Shown in pieces: positions 25,796-33,250 of a stretch of 64,000 nt of DNA (positions are counted from its first letter, which is position 1; each line of letters begins with the position of its first letter). The position numbers and the translations under genes are program-made. The stretch lies in the NCBI RefSeq assembly GCF_042654585.1, contig NZ_JBHSGR010000003.1:1-64000 (forward strand), read 5' to 3'. This stretch comes from Geodermatophilus arenarius. GTDB lineage: Bacteria > Actinomycetota > Actinomycetes > Mycobacteriales > Geodermatophilaceae. The notes under the pieces are model-generated. The model worked only from the letters and a program-made list of their open reading frames with translations, ran no database searches and was not told where the DNA came from.

Positions 25796-26530
25796 GTGCC
25801 CACCCTCCAGCTGCTCCCCGCCGTCGACGTCGCCGACGGCCAGGCCGTCCGACTCGTCCAGGGGGAGGCCGGCAGCGAGACCTCCTACGGCGACCCCCTC
25901 GACGCCGCCCTGCAGTGGCAGCGCGACGGCGCCGAGTGGGTGCACCTGGTCGACCTCGACGCCGCCTTCGGCCGCGGCAGCAACCGCGAGCTGCTCGCCC
26001 GCGTCGTCGGCGAGCTCGACGTCGACGTGGAGCTGTCCGGCGGGATCCGCGACGACGAGTCGCTGGCCGCGGCCCTCGCCACCGGCTGCCGCCGGGTCAA
26101 CCTCGGCACCGCGGCGCTGGAGTCGCCCGAGTGGTGCGCCCGCGCCATCGCCGAGCACGGCGACCGCATCGCCGTCGGCCTCGACGTCCGCGGCACCCGG
26201 CTGGCCGCCCGCGGCTGGACCCGCGAGGGCGGCGAGCTCTACGAGACCCTCGCCCGCCTCGACGCCGAGGGCTGCGCCCGCTACGTGGTCACCGACATCA
26301 CCAAGGACGGCACGCTGCGCGGCCCCAACCTCGACCTGCTGCGGGAGGTCTGCGCCGCCACGCCCCGGCCGGTGGTCGCCTCCGGCGGGGTCAGCTCGCT
26401 CGAGGACGTCCGGGCGCTGGCCGGGCTGACCGCGGTCGGCGTCGAGGGCGCGATCGTCGGCAAGGCCCTCTACGCCGGAGCGTTCACGCTGCCCGAGGCG
26501 CTGGCGGTCACCCGCGAGGTCTCGTCGTGA
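25796..26530 (+). CDS. priA: PriA: bifunctional HisA/TrpF phosphoribosyl isomerase
   Basis: (beta/alpha)8 isomerase of 244 residues that in actinobacteria serves both histidine synthesis (ProFAR isomerisation, HisA) and tryptophan synthesis (PRA isomerisation, TrpF). The catalytic aspartates are in LLPAVDVADGQAVRLVQG (Asp about 10) and YVVTDITKDGTLRGPN. The second loop reads RLAARGWTREGG; the Arg and Trp here are the residues of the PriA subfamily that allow both substrates. No separate trpF lies in the window, in keeping with this. Leaderless start at the GTG. Overlaps the RidA-type gene as GTGA. Confidence 0.93.
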   Translation: MPTLQLLPAVDVADGQAVRLVQGEAGSETSYGDPLDAALQWQRDGAEWVHLVDLDAAFGRGSNRELLARVVGELDVDVELSGGIRDDESLAAALATGCRRVNLGTAALESPEWCARAIAEHGDRIAVGLDVRGTRLAARGWTREGGELYETLARLDAEGCARYVVTDITKDGTLRGPNLDLLREVCAATPRPVVASGGVSSLEDVRALAGLTAVGVEGAIVGKALYAGAFTLPEALAVTREVSS

Positions 26531-26919
26531 CCGCGCGGCGGATCGGCTCCGGCGGGCCCTGGGAGGACGTCGTCGGCTACAGCCGGGTCGTCGTCGCCGG
26601 GGACTCGGCGTGGGTGAGCGGCTGCACCGCCACCGTCGACGGCGCGGTCGTCCACCCCGGCGACGTGGGCGCGCAGGCCCGGGTCGCGTTCGGCGTGCTC
26701 GTCGCCGCGCTGGAGTCGGCGGGCCTGACCGCCGCCGACGTCGTCCGCACCCGCATGTACGTCACCGACACCTCCCGCTGGGAGGAGGTCGGGCGCGTGC
26801 ACGGCGAGGTCTTCGGCGCGGTCCGGCCGGCCACCGCGATGATCGGCGTGGCCTCGCTGCTGCACCCCGACATGCTGGTCGAGGTGGAGGCCGACGCGGT
26901 CCGGGGGGCGGGGACGTGA
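26527..26919 (+). CDS. RidA/YjgF-family protein in the his operon
   Basis: Small trimeric RidA-type protein, 130 residues. RidA enzymes hydrolyse reactive enamines or imines made by PLP enzymes. Landmarks: VAGDSAWVSGCTATVDG, AALESAGLTAADVVRTRMYVTD with the conserved Arg, and PATAMIGVASLLHPDMLVEVEADAV near the end. This is the YjgH/RutC-like branch, so the substrate may differ from RidA itself. Start GTG overlaps priA by 4 bp and hisF follows after 73 bp. A place between priA and hisF is held by an inositol-monophosphatase-type gene in mycobacteria, so the occupant varies between lineages. Confidence 0.88.
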   Translation: MTARRIGSGGPWEDVVGYSRVVVAGDSAWVSGCTATVDGAVVHPGDVGAQARVAFGVLVAALESAGLTAADVVRTRMYVTDTSRWEEVGRVHGEVFGAVRPATAMIGVASLLHPDMLVEVEADAVRGAGT

Positions 26920-26992
26920 GCGAGCTCGCGAGACCACGCACGAGCAGAGCAGCCGGGCGAACGCCGCCGACGAGCGCCAGCGAGGAGGCGTC

Positions 26993-27787
26993 GTGAGCCT
27001 CGCGGTGCGCGTGATCCCGTGCCTGGACGTCGACGCCGGCCGGGTGGTCAAGGGCGTGAACTTCGTCGACCTGCGCGACGCCGGCGACCCGGTCGAGATG
27101 GCCCGCGTCTACGACGCCGAGGGCGCCGACGAGCTCACCTTCCTCGACATCACCGCCAGCTCCGGCGACCGGGAGACCACGTACGACGTCGTCCGGCGCA
27201 CCGCCGAGAGCGTCTTCATCCCGCTCACCGTCGGCGGGGGCGTGCGCAGCCCCGACGACGTCGACCGGCTGCTGCGGGCCGGCGCGGACAAGGTCGCGGT
27301 CAACACCGCCGCGGTCGCCCGGCCCGAGCTGATCAGCGAGATCGCCGACCGCTTCGGCAGCCAGGTGCTCGTGCTCTCCCTCGACGCCCGCCGGGTGCGC
27401 GACGGCGCGGCCACCGACTCCGGTTTCGAGATCACCACGCACGGCGGGCGCCGCGGCACCGGCCGGGACGCCGTCGAGTGGGTGGTGCAGGCCGCGCAGC
27501 TCGGGGTGGGGGAGGTGCTGCTCAACTCGATGGACGCCGACGGCACCCGCGCCGGCTTCGACACCGAGCTGATCCGCGCCGTCCGCCGCGAGGTGAGCGT
27601 CCCGGTGGTCGCCAGCGGCGGCGCCGGGGCGGTCGAGCACTTCCCGCCCGCGGTCGAGGCCGGCGCCGACGCGGTGCTCGCGGCCAGCGTCTTCCACTTC
27701 GGCACGCTGCGGATCGGCGACGTCAAGGCCGCGCTGGCCGGCGCCGGCGTCCCGGTGCGCACCGCCGCGGACACGCCCCTGCGCTGA
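26993..27787 (+). CDS. hisF: Imidazole glycerol phosphate synthase, cyclase subunit
   Basis: (beta/alpha)8 cyclase that joins ammonia from HisH with PRFAR to give imidazole glycerol phosphate and AICAR; 264 residues. Catalytic Asp residues are in VIPCLDVDAGRVVKGVNF (about 11) and LLNSMDADGTRAGFD (about 132), with the phosphate-binding VGGGVRSPDDV. GTG start with GAGGAGG 6 nt upstream. It is separated from the RidA-type gene by 73 bp that contain the palindrome GCGAGCTCGC. Ends at a 22-bp palindromic terminator. Confidence 0.96.
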   Translation: MSLAVRVIPCLDVDAGRVVKGVNFVDLRDAGDPVEMARVYDAEGADELTFLDITASSGDRETTYDVVRRTAESVFIPLTVGGGVRSPDDVDRLLRAGADKVAVNTAAVARPELISEIADRFGSQVLVLSLDARRVRDGAATDSGFEITTHGGRRGTGRDAVEWVVQAAQLGVGEVLLNSMDADGTRAGFDTELIRAVRREVSVPVVASGGAGAVEHFPPAVEAGADAVLAASVFHFGTLRIGDVKAALAGAGVPVRTAADTPLR

Positions 27788-27802
27788 CCGCGCCCGGCCG
27801 TC

Positions 27803-27824
27803 GTGCACCTCCGCGGAGGTGCAC
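27803..27824. terminator. Perfect 22-bp palindrome between convergent hisF and the TIGR03085-like gene
   Basis: Ten-bp arms GTGCACCTCC and GGAGGTGCAC around GC, perfectly symmetrical, in a 45-bp gap between convergent genes; probably terminates both. Confidence 0.7.
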
Positions 27825-27832
27825 CGGACGCG

Positions 27833-28477
27833 TCAGCCGACCGGGGCGCCGTCCCGCACGACGACCCGGGCGACGTCGGTGCGCCCGGTCGCCCAGAGCA
27901 GGACCTCCATCGGCTCGCCCTCGACCGTGGTGGGTGCCGACCCGGCGCGGATCCGCTTCCCGGGGCCGGGGACGTCGCTGCGCTGCAGCGCCAGGCCGCC
28001 GGGGCACCGCGCGGCCGCCGCGCGGGCGAACAGCTGCGCCGCGCCCCAGAGCCGGTCGGCGTCGGCCGGCGGCAGCGCGCGCGGCGCCCAGCCGGGCCGC
28101 GCCCGCCGCACGTCCTCGTGGTGGATCGCGAACTCGGCGGAGTCGGCGACCGCCGACACCCCGGGCCAGCCCATCGGCAGCCACGCCGGCGGGCCCTGCC
28201 GGACCCGCGCCACCAGCTCGGGATACGCCGTCGAGGTGCGCAGCCGGTCCTCGACCCGCTCCGCGTGGGCGTGCAGCCGCCCGCCGACCGGCGTGCGCTC
28301 CAGCGCGTAGCCGGGCAGCGCGTCGGGACGTCGGTCGCGGGTCACCAGGTGGGCGGCCAGGTGGGCCGTCGTCCACCCCTCGCAGCAGGTCGGGGCGTCG
28401 GGGCCGAGCTCGTCGAGGAGGTCGGCGAGGGCCGCGCGCTCGCGGGCGGCGAGCGGGCGGGAAGAGGGAGTCACCAC
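27833..28477 (-). CDS. TIGR03085-type (maleylpyruvate isomerase-like) metal-binding protein
   Basis: Four-helix DinB/MDMPI-like protein of 214 residues. The motif ELGPDAPTCCEGWTTAHLAAHLV with a conserved His starts the fold, and EFAIHHEDVRRA carries further metal-type histidines. Together they form the predicted divalent-metal site seen in the TIGR03085 family. Its presence near hisF fits the actinobacterial gene order. The reaction is unknown; mycothiol- or glutathione-dependent chemistry has been proposed for relatives. Two GTG codons in a row occur at the start (28477 or 28474). Confidence 0.8.
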   Translation of the reverse strand: MVTPSSRPLAARERAALADLLDELGPDAPTCCEGWTTAHLAAHLVTRDRRPDALPGYALERTPVGGRLHAHAERVEDRLRTSTAYPELVARVRQGPPAWLPMGWPGVSAVADSAEFAIHHEDVRRARPGWAPRALPPADADRLWGAAQLFARAAAARCPGGLALQRSDVPGPGKRIRAGSAPTTVEGEPMEVLLWATGRTDVARVVVRDGAPVG

Positions 28478-28536
28478 GGCGGGTTACCGATCCCGTCCAC
28501 CCGGAAAACCCGCAGGCCCCTGTCGGTACCGCCGGT

Positions 28537-28542
28537 TAGCCT
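28537..28542 (+). promoter_or_regulatory. -10 box TAGCCT for the ABC exporter pair
   Basis: TAGCCT lies 45 nt upstream of the first ABC gene, whose leader holds GAGGAG before the GTG. Confidence 0.4.
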
Positions 28543-28587
28543 GAGTAACGACTGCGAGTGCCGCGGTCGCGAACCCCGAGGAGATCC

Positions 28588-30363
28588 GTGCCCCGCGCCC
28601 GAGACGCCGTCGTCCGGCGGGGACTGCGCCACGTCGCCCGGTCCATCCGCGAGCAGCGCGGGATGTTCACCCTCGCCCTGCTCGCCAGCAGCCTCTACGC
28701 CGCGATGACCGTGCTGTCGGCGTTCGTCATCGGCGGGGTCACCGACCGGGTGGTGCTGCCGGCCTTCGCCGACGGCGACACCACCGCCGGCGCGCTCACC
28801 CTCGCCGTCGTGGTGATCCTCGGCGTCTCGGTGCTCAAGATCCTCGGCATCCTCGGCCGGCGGCTGTTCGCCGGCGTGATGGCCTACCGGCTGCAGGCCG
28901 ACTACCGCCGCCGCGTCACCGCGCAGTACCTGCGGCTGCCGCTGGCCTGGCACCAGCGCCACCCCACCGGGCAGCTGCTGTCCAACGCGAACTCCGACGT
29001 CGAGGCCGCCTGGTACTTCGTCTCCCCGCTGCCCTTCGCCTGCGGGACGCTCGTGATGATCGCCATCACCGTCGTCGCGCTGGTGGCCACCGACCCGCTG
29101 CTGGCGCTGGTCGGCCTGGTCGTCTTCCCGCTGGTCTTCGTGGTCAACGCCGTCTACTCGCAGGTGATGAGCCCGCGGATGCAGCGGGCGCAGCAGCTGC
29201 GCGCCGAGGTCAGCGAGATCGCCCACGAGAGCTTCGACGCCGGCCTGGTGGTCAAGACCCTCGGCCGCGAGGACGTCGAGAGCGCCCGGTTCACCGAGCG
29301 CGCCCGAGAGCTGCGCGACGGGTTGGTCTCGGTCGGCCGGGTGCGCGGGCTGTTCGACCCGCTCATGGAGGCGCTGCCCAACCTCGGCACGCTCGCCGTG
29401 CTGCTGGTCGGCGCCGGCCGGGTCGCCTCCGGCGCCACCGACGCCGGCGACCTGGTGAGCATCGCCTACCTGTTCACCCTGCTCGCGCTGCCCATCCGCG
29501 CGATCGGCTGGGTGCTCGCCGACCTCCCGCGCGCGCTCGCCGGCTTCGACCGGGTCACCCCCGTCCTCGACGCCACCGGCGAGACCCCGCACGGCCCGGA
29601 GACCGCGCCCGCCGGCGACGGCGGCGCCCGGCTGGGCCTGCGCGCGGTCGACCACGTCTTCGACGGCGCGTCGCAGCCGGTGCTGTCGCAGGTCACCTTC
29701 GACGTCGCGGCCGGCAGCACGGTCGCCGTCGTCGGGCCGACCGGCTCGGGCAAGTCGACGCTGGCCGGGCTGCTGGTGCGACTGGTCGACCCGGCCGGCG
29801 GCGAGGTGCTGCTCGACGGCGTCGACCTGCGCCGGCTGCGCGAGGGCGAGGTCAGCGGCCAGGCCGCGTTCGTCCCGCAGGGCACCTTCCTCTTCGACGA
29901 CACCGTCCGCGGCAACGTGACCCTCGGCGGCGGGTACGGCGACGACGAGGTGCGCGCGGCGCTGCGCGTGGCCGCCGCCGAGGACTTCGTCGACCGGCTG
30001 CCCGAGGGCCTCGACACCCGCGTCGGCGAGCGCGGCGCCACCCTCTCCGGCGGCCAGCGGCAGCGGCTCGCCCTCGCCCGCGCCGTCATCCGCCGGCCCC
30101 GGCTGCTCGTCCTCGACGACGCCACCAGCGCCGTCGACCCCGCCGTCGAGGCGCGCATCCTCGACGCGCTGCGCTCGGCCGACCGGCCCTCGACCGTGGT
30201 CGTCGTCGCCTACCGGCAGGCCACCATCGCCCTCGCCGACGAGGTGGTGTGGCTGGAGAACGGCCGGGTCACCGCCCGCGGCAGCCACGAGGAGCTGCTG
30301 GCCACCGTGCCCGGCTACGCCGCGCTGGTCCGCGCCTACTCCCAGGCGGAGGTGGCGGCGTGA
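28588..30363 (+). CDS. Heterodimeric ABC exporter, subunit A (degenerate ATP site)
   Basis: ABC transporter half of 591 residues: six membrane helices (about 1-330) then a nucleotide-binding domain. Walker A is GPTGSGKST (about 383-391), signature LSGGQRQ and Walker B LLVLDDATSAVD. The catalytic Glu is replaced by Asp (D511) and the switch His by Tyr (AYRQ, Y542). These changes make the site built on this subunit's Walker motifs non-consensus, while its signature LSGGQ is normal, as in asymmetric heterodimeric exporters such as TM287/288. GTG start with GAGGAG. The next gene overlaps by 4 bp and encodes the partner. The substrate is unknown. Confidence 0.9.
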   Translation: MPRARDAVVRRGLRHVARSIREQRGMFTLALLASSLYAAMTVLSAFVIGGVTDRVVLPAFADGDTTAGALTLAVVVILGVSVLKILGILGRRLFAGVMAYRLQADYRRRVTAQYLRLPLAWHQRHPTGQLLSNANSDVEAAWYFVSPLPFACGTLVMIAITVVALVATDPLLALVGLVVFPLVFVVNAVYSQVMSPRMQRAQQLRAEVSEIAHESFDAGLVVKTLGREDVESARFTERARELRDGLVSVGRVRGLFDPLMEALPNLGTLAVLLVGAGRVASGATDAGDLVSIAYLFTLLALPIRAIGWVLADLPRALAGFDRVTPVLDATGETPHGPETAPAGDGGARLGLRAVDHVFDGASQPVLSQVTFDVAAGSTVAVVGPTGSGKSTLAGLLVRLVDPAGGEVLLDGVDLRRLREGEVSGQAAFVPQGTFLFDDTVRGNVTLGGGYGDDEVRAALRVAAAEDFVDRLPEGLDTRVGERGATLSGGQRQRLALARAVIRRPRLLVLDDATSAVDPAVEARILDALRSADRPSTVVVVAYRQATIALADEVVWLENGRVTARGSHEELLATVPGYAALVRAYSQAEVAA

Positions 30364-32180
30364 GCGCCGTGGACACCGGGCGGCGGGAGGGCGCGTTCGC
30401 CACGCTGCGCCGCGGGCTGCGGATGATGCCGGAGTTCCGCCGCGGACTGCCGGCCACGTTCGCGCTCGCGCTGGTCGCCACCGCCGGGCGGGTGGTCGTG
30501 CCGATCGCCGTCCAGCAGGTCATCGACCGCGGCCTGCTCGCCCCCGGCGGGCCCGACCTCGGCCTGGTCCGCACGCTGGTGCTGGTCTGCGCGGTCGTCG
30601 TCCTGGTCACCGGGGTGGCGGTCTACCGGATGAACGTCCGGCTGTTCCGCACCACCGAGACCGCGCTGGCCGGGCTGCGCGCCCGGGCGTTCCGGCACGT
30701 GCACGACCTGTCCGTGCTGCACCAGCAGGGCGAGCGCCGCGGCTCCCTGGTCTCCCGGGTCACCAGCGACGTCGACCAGCTGTCCACCTTCATGCAGTGG
30801 GGCGGCGTCCTCGGCGTGGTCAGCCTCGGCCAGCTGGTCGTGGCCACCGTCGTCATGGCGGTCTACTCCTGGCAGCTGACCCTGCTGGTGCTCGCCTGCT
30901 TCCTGCCGCTGGCCTTCGCCGTCCGCTGGTTCGCCCGCCGGCTGCAGGTCGCCTACGGCGTGGTCCGCGAGCGGGTCGGCGACGTGCTCGCCGCGGTGTC
31001 GGAGTCCGTCGTCGGCGCGCCGACGGTGCGCGCCTACGGCATCCGCGAGCGGACGGCGGCCCGCCTCGACCGGGCCATCGGCCGGCACTACCGCGCCCAG
31101 GTCGACGCGCAGAAGGTCACCGCGGCCGTCTTCGTCACCGGCGAGTTCGCGGCCGCGGTCGCCAACGCCGCCGTCGTCGTGGTCGGCGTGCTGCTCGGCG
31201 TGGCCGGGCAGGTCAGCGCCGGCACGCTCGTCGCCTTCCTGTTCCTCGTCACGCTCTTCGTCGCGCCGGTGCAGACCGCCAGCGAGGTGCTCAACGAGGG
31301 GCAGAACGCGATCGCCGGGTTCCGTCGGGTGCTCGACGTCCTCGACACCGAGCCCGACGTCCGCGACCCCGCCGCCGGCGGCACCGCGCGGGAGCTGCCG
31401 ACCGGGCCGCTCGGCGTGCGGCTCGAGCACGTCACCTTCCGGTACGCCCCCGGCGCGCGGGCGGCCCTCGACGACGTCGACCTCGCGCTGGCGCCGCGCC
31501 GCCGCTACGCCGTCGTCGGGGAGACCGGGTCGGGGAAGACGACGTTCGCCAAGCTGGTCACCCGGCTCATGGACCCCACCGAGGGGCGGGTGCTGCTCGG
31601 CTCCGACTCCGCCGGCTGGGTGCCGCTGCCCGACGTGGCGTTCGCCTCGCTGCGCCGGCGGGTCGGCATGGTGCCGCAGGACGGTTTCCTCTTCGACGCC
31701 ACCGTCGCCGACAACGTCCGCTACGGCCGCCCGGACCTCACCGACGAGCAGGTGACCGCGGCCTTCGCCGAGCTCGGTCTCGGCGACTGGCTGGCCGGCC
31801 TGGCCGACGGCGTCGCGACGCCGGTGGGCCAGCGCGGGGAGTCGCTGTCGGCGGGGGAGCGGCAGCTGGTCGCCATCGCCCGCGCGCACGTGGCCGCGCC
31901 CGACCTGCTGGTGCTCGACGAGGCCACCAGCGCCGTCGACCCGGCCACCGAGCGGCGGCTGACCCTGGCGCTGGACCGGCTCACCGAGGGCCGCACCACG
32001 CTCACCATCGCGCACCGGCTGTCCACCGCCGAGCGGGCCGACGAGGTGCTCGTCGTCGACGCCGGCCGGGTGGTGCAGCGCGGCACGCACGCGGACCTGG
32101 TCGACGCCGTCGGCCCCTACGCGCGGCTGCACGCCTCGTGGCGCCGGTCGTCGGCGGGGGAGCCCGAACGCGTCGCCTGA
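30360..32180 (+). CDS. Heterodimeric ABC exporter, subunit B (consensus ATP site)
   Basis: Partner half-transporter, 606 residues: six membrane helices followed by an NBD with Walker A GETGSGKTT, Walker B LLVLDEATSAVD (catalytic E521) and switch TIAHRLST (H552), all consensus. Its own signature is LSAGERQ rather than LSGGQ, which falls in the site shared with the degenerate subunit A. The two subunits thus give one working and one weak ATP site. GTG start overlaps the first gene, so production is probably equimolar. Lipid or drug export is the common role of the family; nothing here decides it. Confidence 0.9.
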   Translation: MSAVDTGRREGAFATLRRGLRMMPEFRRGLPATFALALVATAGRVVVPIAVQQVIDRGLLAPGGPDLGLVRTLVLVCAVVVLVTGVAVYRMNVRLFRTTETALAGLRARAFRHVHDLSVLHQQGERRGSLVSRVTSDVDQLSTFMQWGGVLGVVSLGQLVVATVVMAVYSWQLTLLVLACFLPLAFAVRWFARRLQVAYGVVRERVGDVLAAVSESVVGAPTVRAYGIRERTAARLDRAIGRHYRAQVDAQKVTAAVFVTGEFAAAVANAAVVVVGVLLGVAGQVSAGTLVAFLFLVTLFVAPVQTASEVLNEGQNAIAGFRRVLDVLDTEPDVRDPAAGGTARELPTGPLGVRLEHVTFRYAPGARAALDDVDLALAPRRRYAVVGETGSGKTTFAKLVTRLMDPTEGRVLLGSDSAGWVPLPDVAFASLRRRVGMVPQDGFLFDATVADNVRYGRPDLTDEQVTAAFAELGLGDWLAGLADGVATPVGQRGESLSAGERQLVAIARAHVAAPDLLVLDEATSAVDPATERRLTLALDRLTEGRTTLTIAHRLSTAERADEVLVVDAGRVVQRGTHADLVDAVGPYARLHASWRRSSAGEPERVA

Positions 32181-32194
32181 GCGGGCGGCGGTCC

Positions 32195-32200
32195 TAGGCT
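32195..32200 (+). promoter_or_regulatory. -10 box TAGGCT, leaderless promoter
   Basis: TAGGCT ends 7 nt before the GTG at 32208. Confidence 0.55.
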
Positions 32201-32207
32201 CCGCGGC

Positions 32208-32621
32208 GTGACCACGTCCTCCACCAGCCCCTCCCGCATGCCCGGCACGGCGATCGCCGCCGCGGCGATCGGCGCCCTCGGCGTGCTGCCGCTGGCCCTG
32301 GTCACCGTCCTGCCGTTCGCCCTCGGCGGCGTGCAGTCCGACGACGTCCGCGACTGGTGGGTCTACGCGCTGCTCCTGCTGCCCGTGCTCCAGGTCTTCG
32401 GTGTCGTCTGGCTGGTCTCCCGCCGGGGCCGGTGGCCGCTGCTCCTGGGAGCCGTGGGCTCGCTGGGGTTCGCCCTCCTCGTCATCGCGACGGCGGTCGC
32501 GGTCGGCGAGGACGTGGGCGCCGCGCCGGTCGTCGTGGCCGTCTGCCCCCTGGTCGCGGCCGGCCTCGCGCTCAGTCCCCGGGTGACGGCCTGGCTGGCC
32601 GGCCGCCGCCGTCCGGGCTGA
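32208..32621 (+). CDS. Four-helix membrane protein, unknown
   Basis: Protein of 137 residues that I do not recognise. A short Ser/Thr-rich N-terminus precedes four predicted helices: about 11-32, 45-64, 72-94 and 99-117, with the short cytoplasmic-type SRRGRW turn between helices two and three. It ends in a basic tail. It has its own leaderless promoter, so it is probably not just part of the ABC operon, and the dispersed hairpin repeat follows it. Confidence 0.7.
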   Translation: MTTSSTSPSRMPGTAIAAAAIGALGVLPLALVTVLPFALGGVQSDDVRDWWVYALLLLPVLQVFGVVWLVSRRGRWPLLLGAVGSLGFALLVIATAVAVGEDVGAAPVVVAVCPLVAAGLALSPRVTAWLAGRRRPG

Positions 32622-32640
32622 CGGGGTCCGGCCGCGGGGG

Positions 32641-32690
32641 CCTCCCTGCGGGGCCCGCCGCGAGCGTGCGAGTGGCGGAGGGCAGGGAGG
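32641..32690 (+). repeat. Dispersed GC hairpin repeat, copy 2
   Basis: Arms CCTCCCTGC (32641-32649) and GCAGGGAGG (32682-32690) are perfectly complementary. The core has CCCGCCGCGAGC, then TGCGAG, as in the copies at 14399 and 39011. It ends 9 bp before the TAGGCT box of the next gene, so it can stop upstream transcripts before a new promoter. Confidence 0.8.
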
Positions 32691-32699
32691 CCCCTTCTC

Positions 32700-32705
32700 T
32701 AGGCT
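32700..32705 (+). promoter_or_regulatory. -10 box TAGGCT, leaderless promoter
   Basis: TAGGCT ends 7 nt before the ATG at 32713. Confidence 0.6.
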
Positions 32706-32712
32706 GCCCGGC

Positions 32713-33240
32713 ATGCCGTCGTCCCCGCCCCGCCGGACGACGACCCGCCGCTCCCCGCGGGCGGCGGCCGCGGCGTCGGCCGTCCGGCGGGCCGCCCCGC
32801 CGCCCGCTGCCGGGCGCCCGCTCACCGCGCCGTTCGCCGCCGCGTTCGGCCTGCTCGTCGCCGCCGAGGACCTGTACCTCGGGTGGCTGCTCTGGGACGG
32901 CCTGCCCCCGCGCTGGGGCTGGTACCTGGCCGCCTCCGCCGTCCTGGCGCTGCCGGCGGTCGCCGGGGCGGCGCTGGTGTGGGCCGGCCGGGGCCGCGGG
33001 TGGCTGGTCCTCGCCGTCGCCGCGGTGCTGCCGCTGCTCCTGCTGCTCGGCGTGGCCCTGCTGTTCGGCGCCCTCGGCGACGGCTCGTCGGTCGGGTGGG
33101 CGCTGGCGCTGCTGGTGGGCCCGGCCGGCTGCCTGGCGCTGACGGTGCGCCGCCCGATCCGGGAGTGGACCCGTCCCGGCCGGGCGACACCGCCCCCGGC
33201 GCAGCCGGGGCGGACCCCCCGGGGCGGCCGCGCCCGCTAG
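32713..33240 (+). CDS. Membrane protein, unknown
   Basis: Protein of 175 residues, not recognised. A basic, Ala/Pro-rich N-terminal 35 residues (cytoplasmic by the positive-inside rule) is followed by four predicted helices between about 38 and 145, then a Pro/Arg-rich tail. No catalytic motif is visible. The ATG is leaderless. Its TAG stop at 33238-33240 forms the first half of the TAGCGT -10 box for the next gene. Confidence 0.7.
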   Translation: MPSSPPRRTTTRRSPRAAAAASAVRRAAPPPAAGRPLTAPFAAAFGLLVAAEDLYLGWLLWDGLPPRWGWYLAASAVLALPAVAGAALVWAGRGRGWLVLAVAAVLPLLLLLGVALLFGALGDGSSVGWALALLVGPAGCLALTVRRPIREWTRPGRATPPPAQPGRTPRGGRAR

Positions 33241-33243
33241 CGT
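33238..33243 (+). promoter_or_regulatory. -10 box TAGCGT (includes the stop codon upstream)
   Basis: TAGCGT ends 7 nt before the GTG at 33251, so transcription should begin at that codon and not at the in-frame GTG at 33242. Confidence 0.55.
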
Positions 33244-33250
33244 GCCCGCC

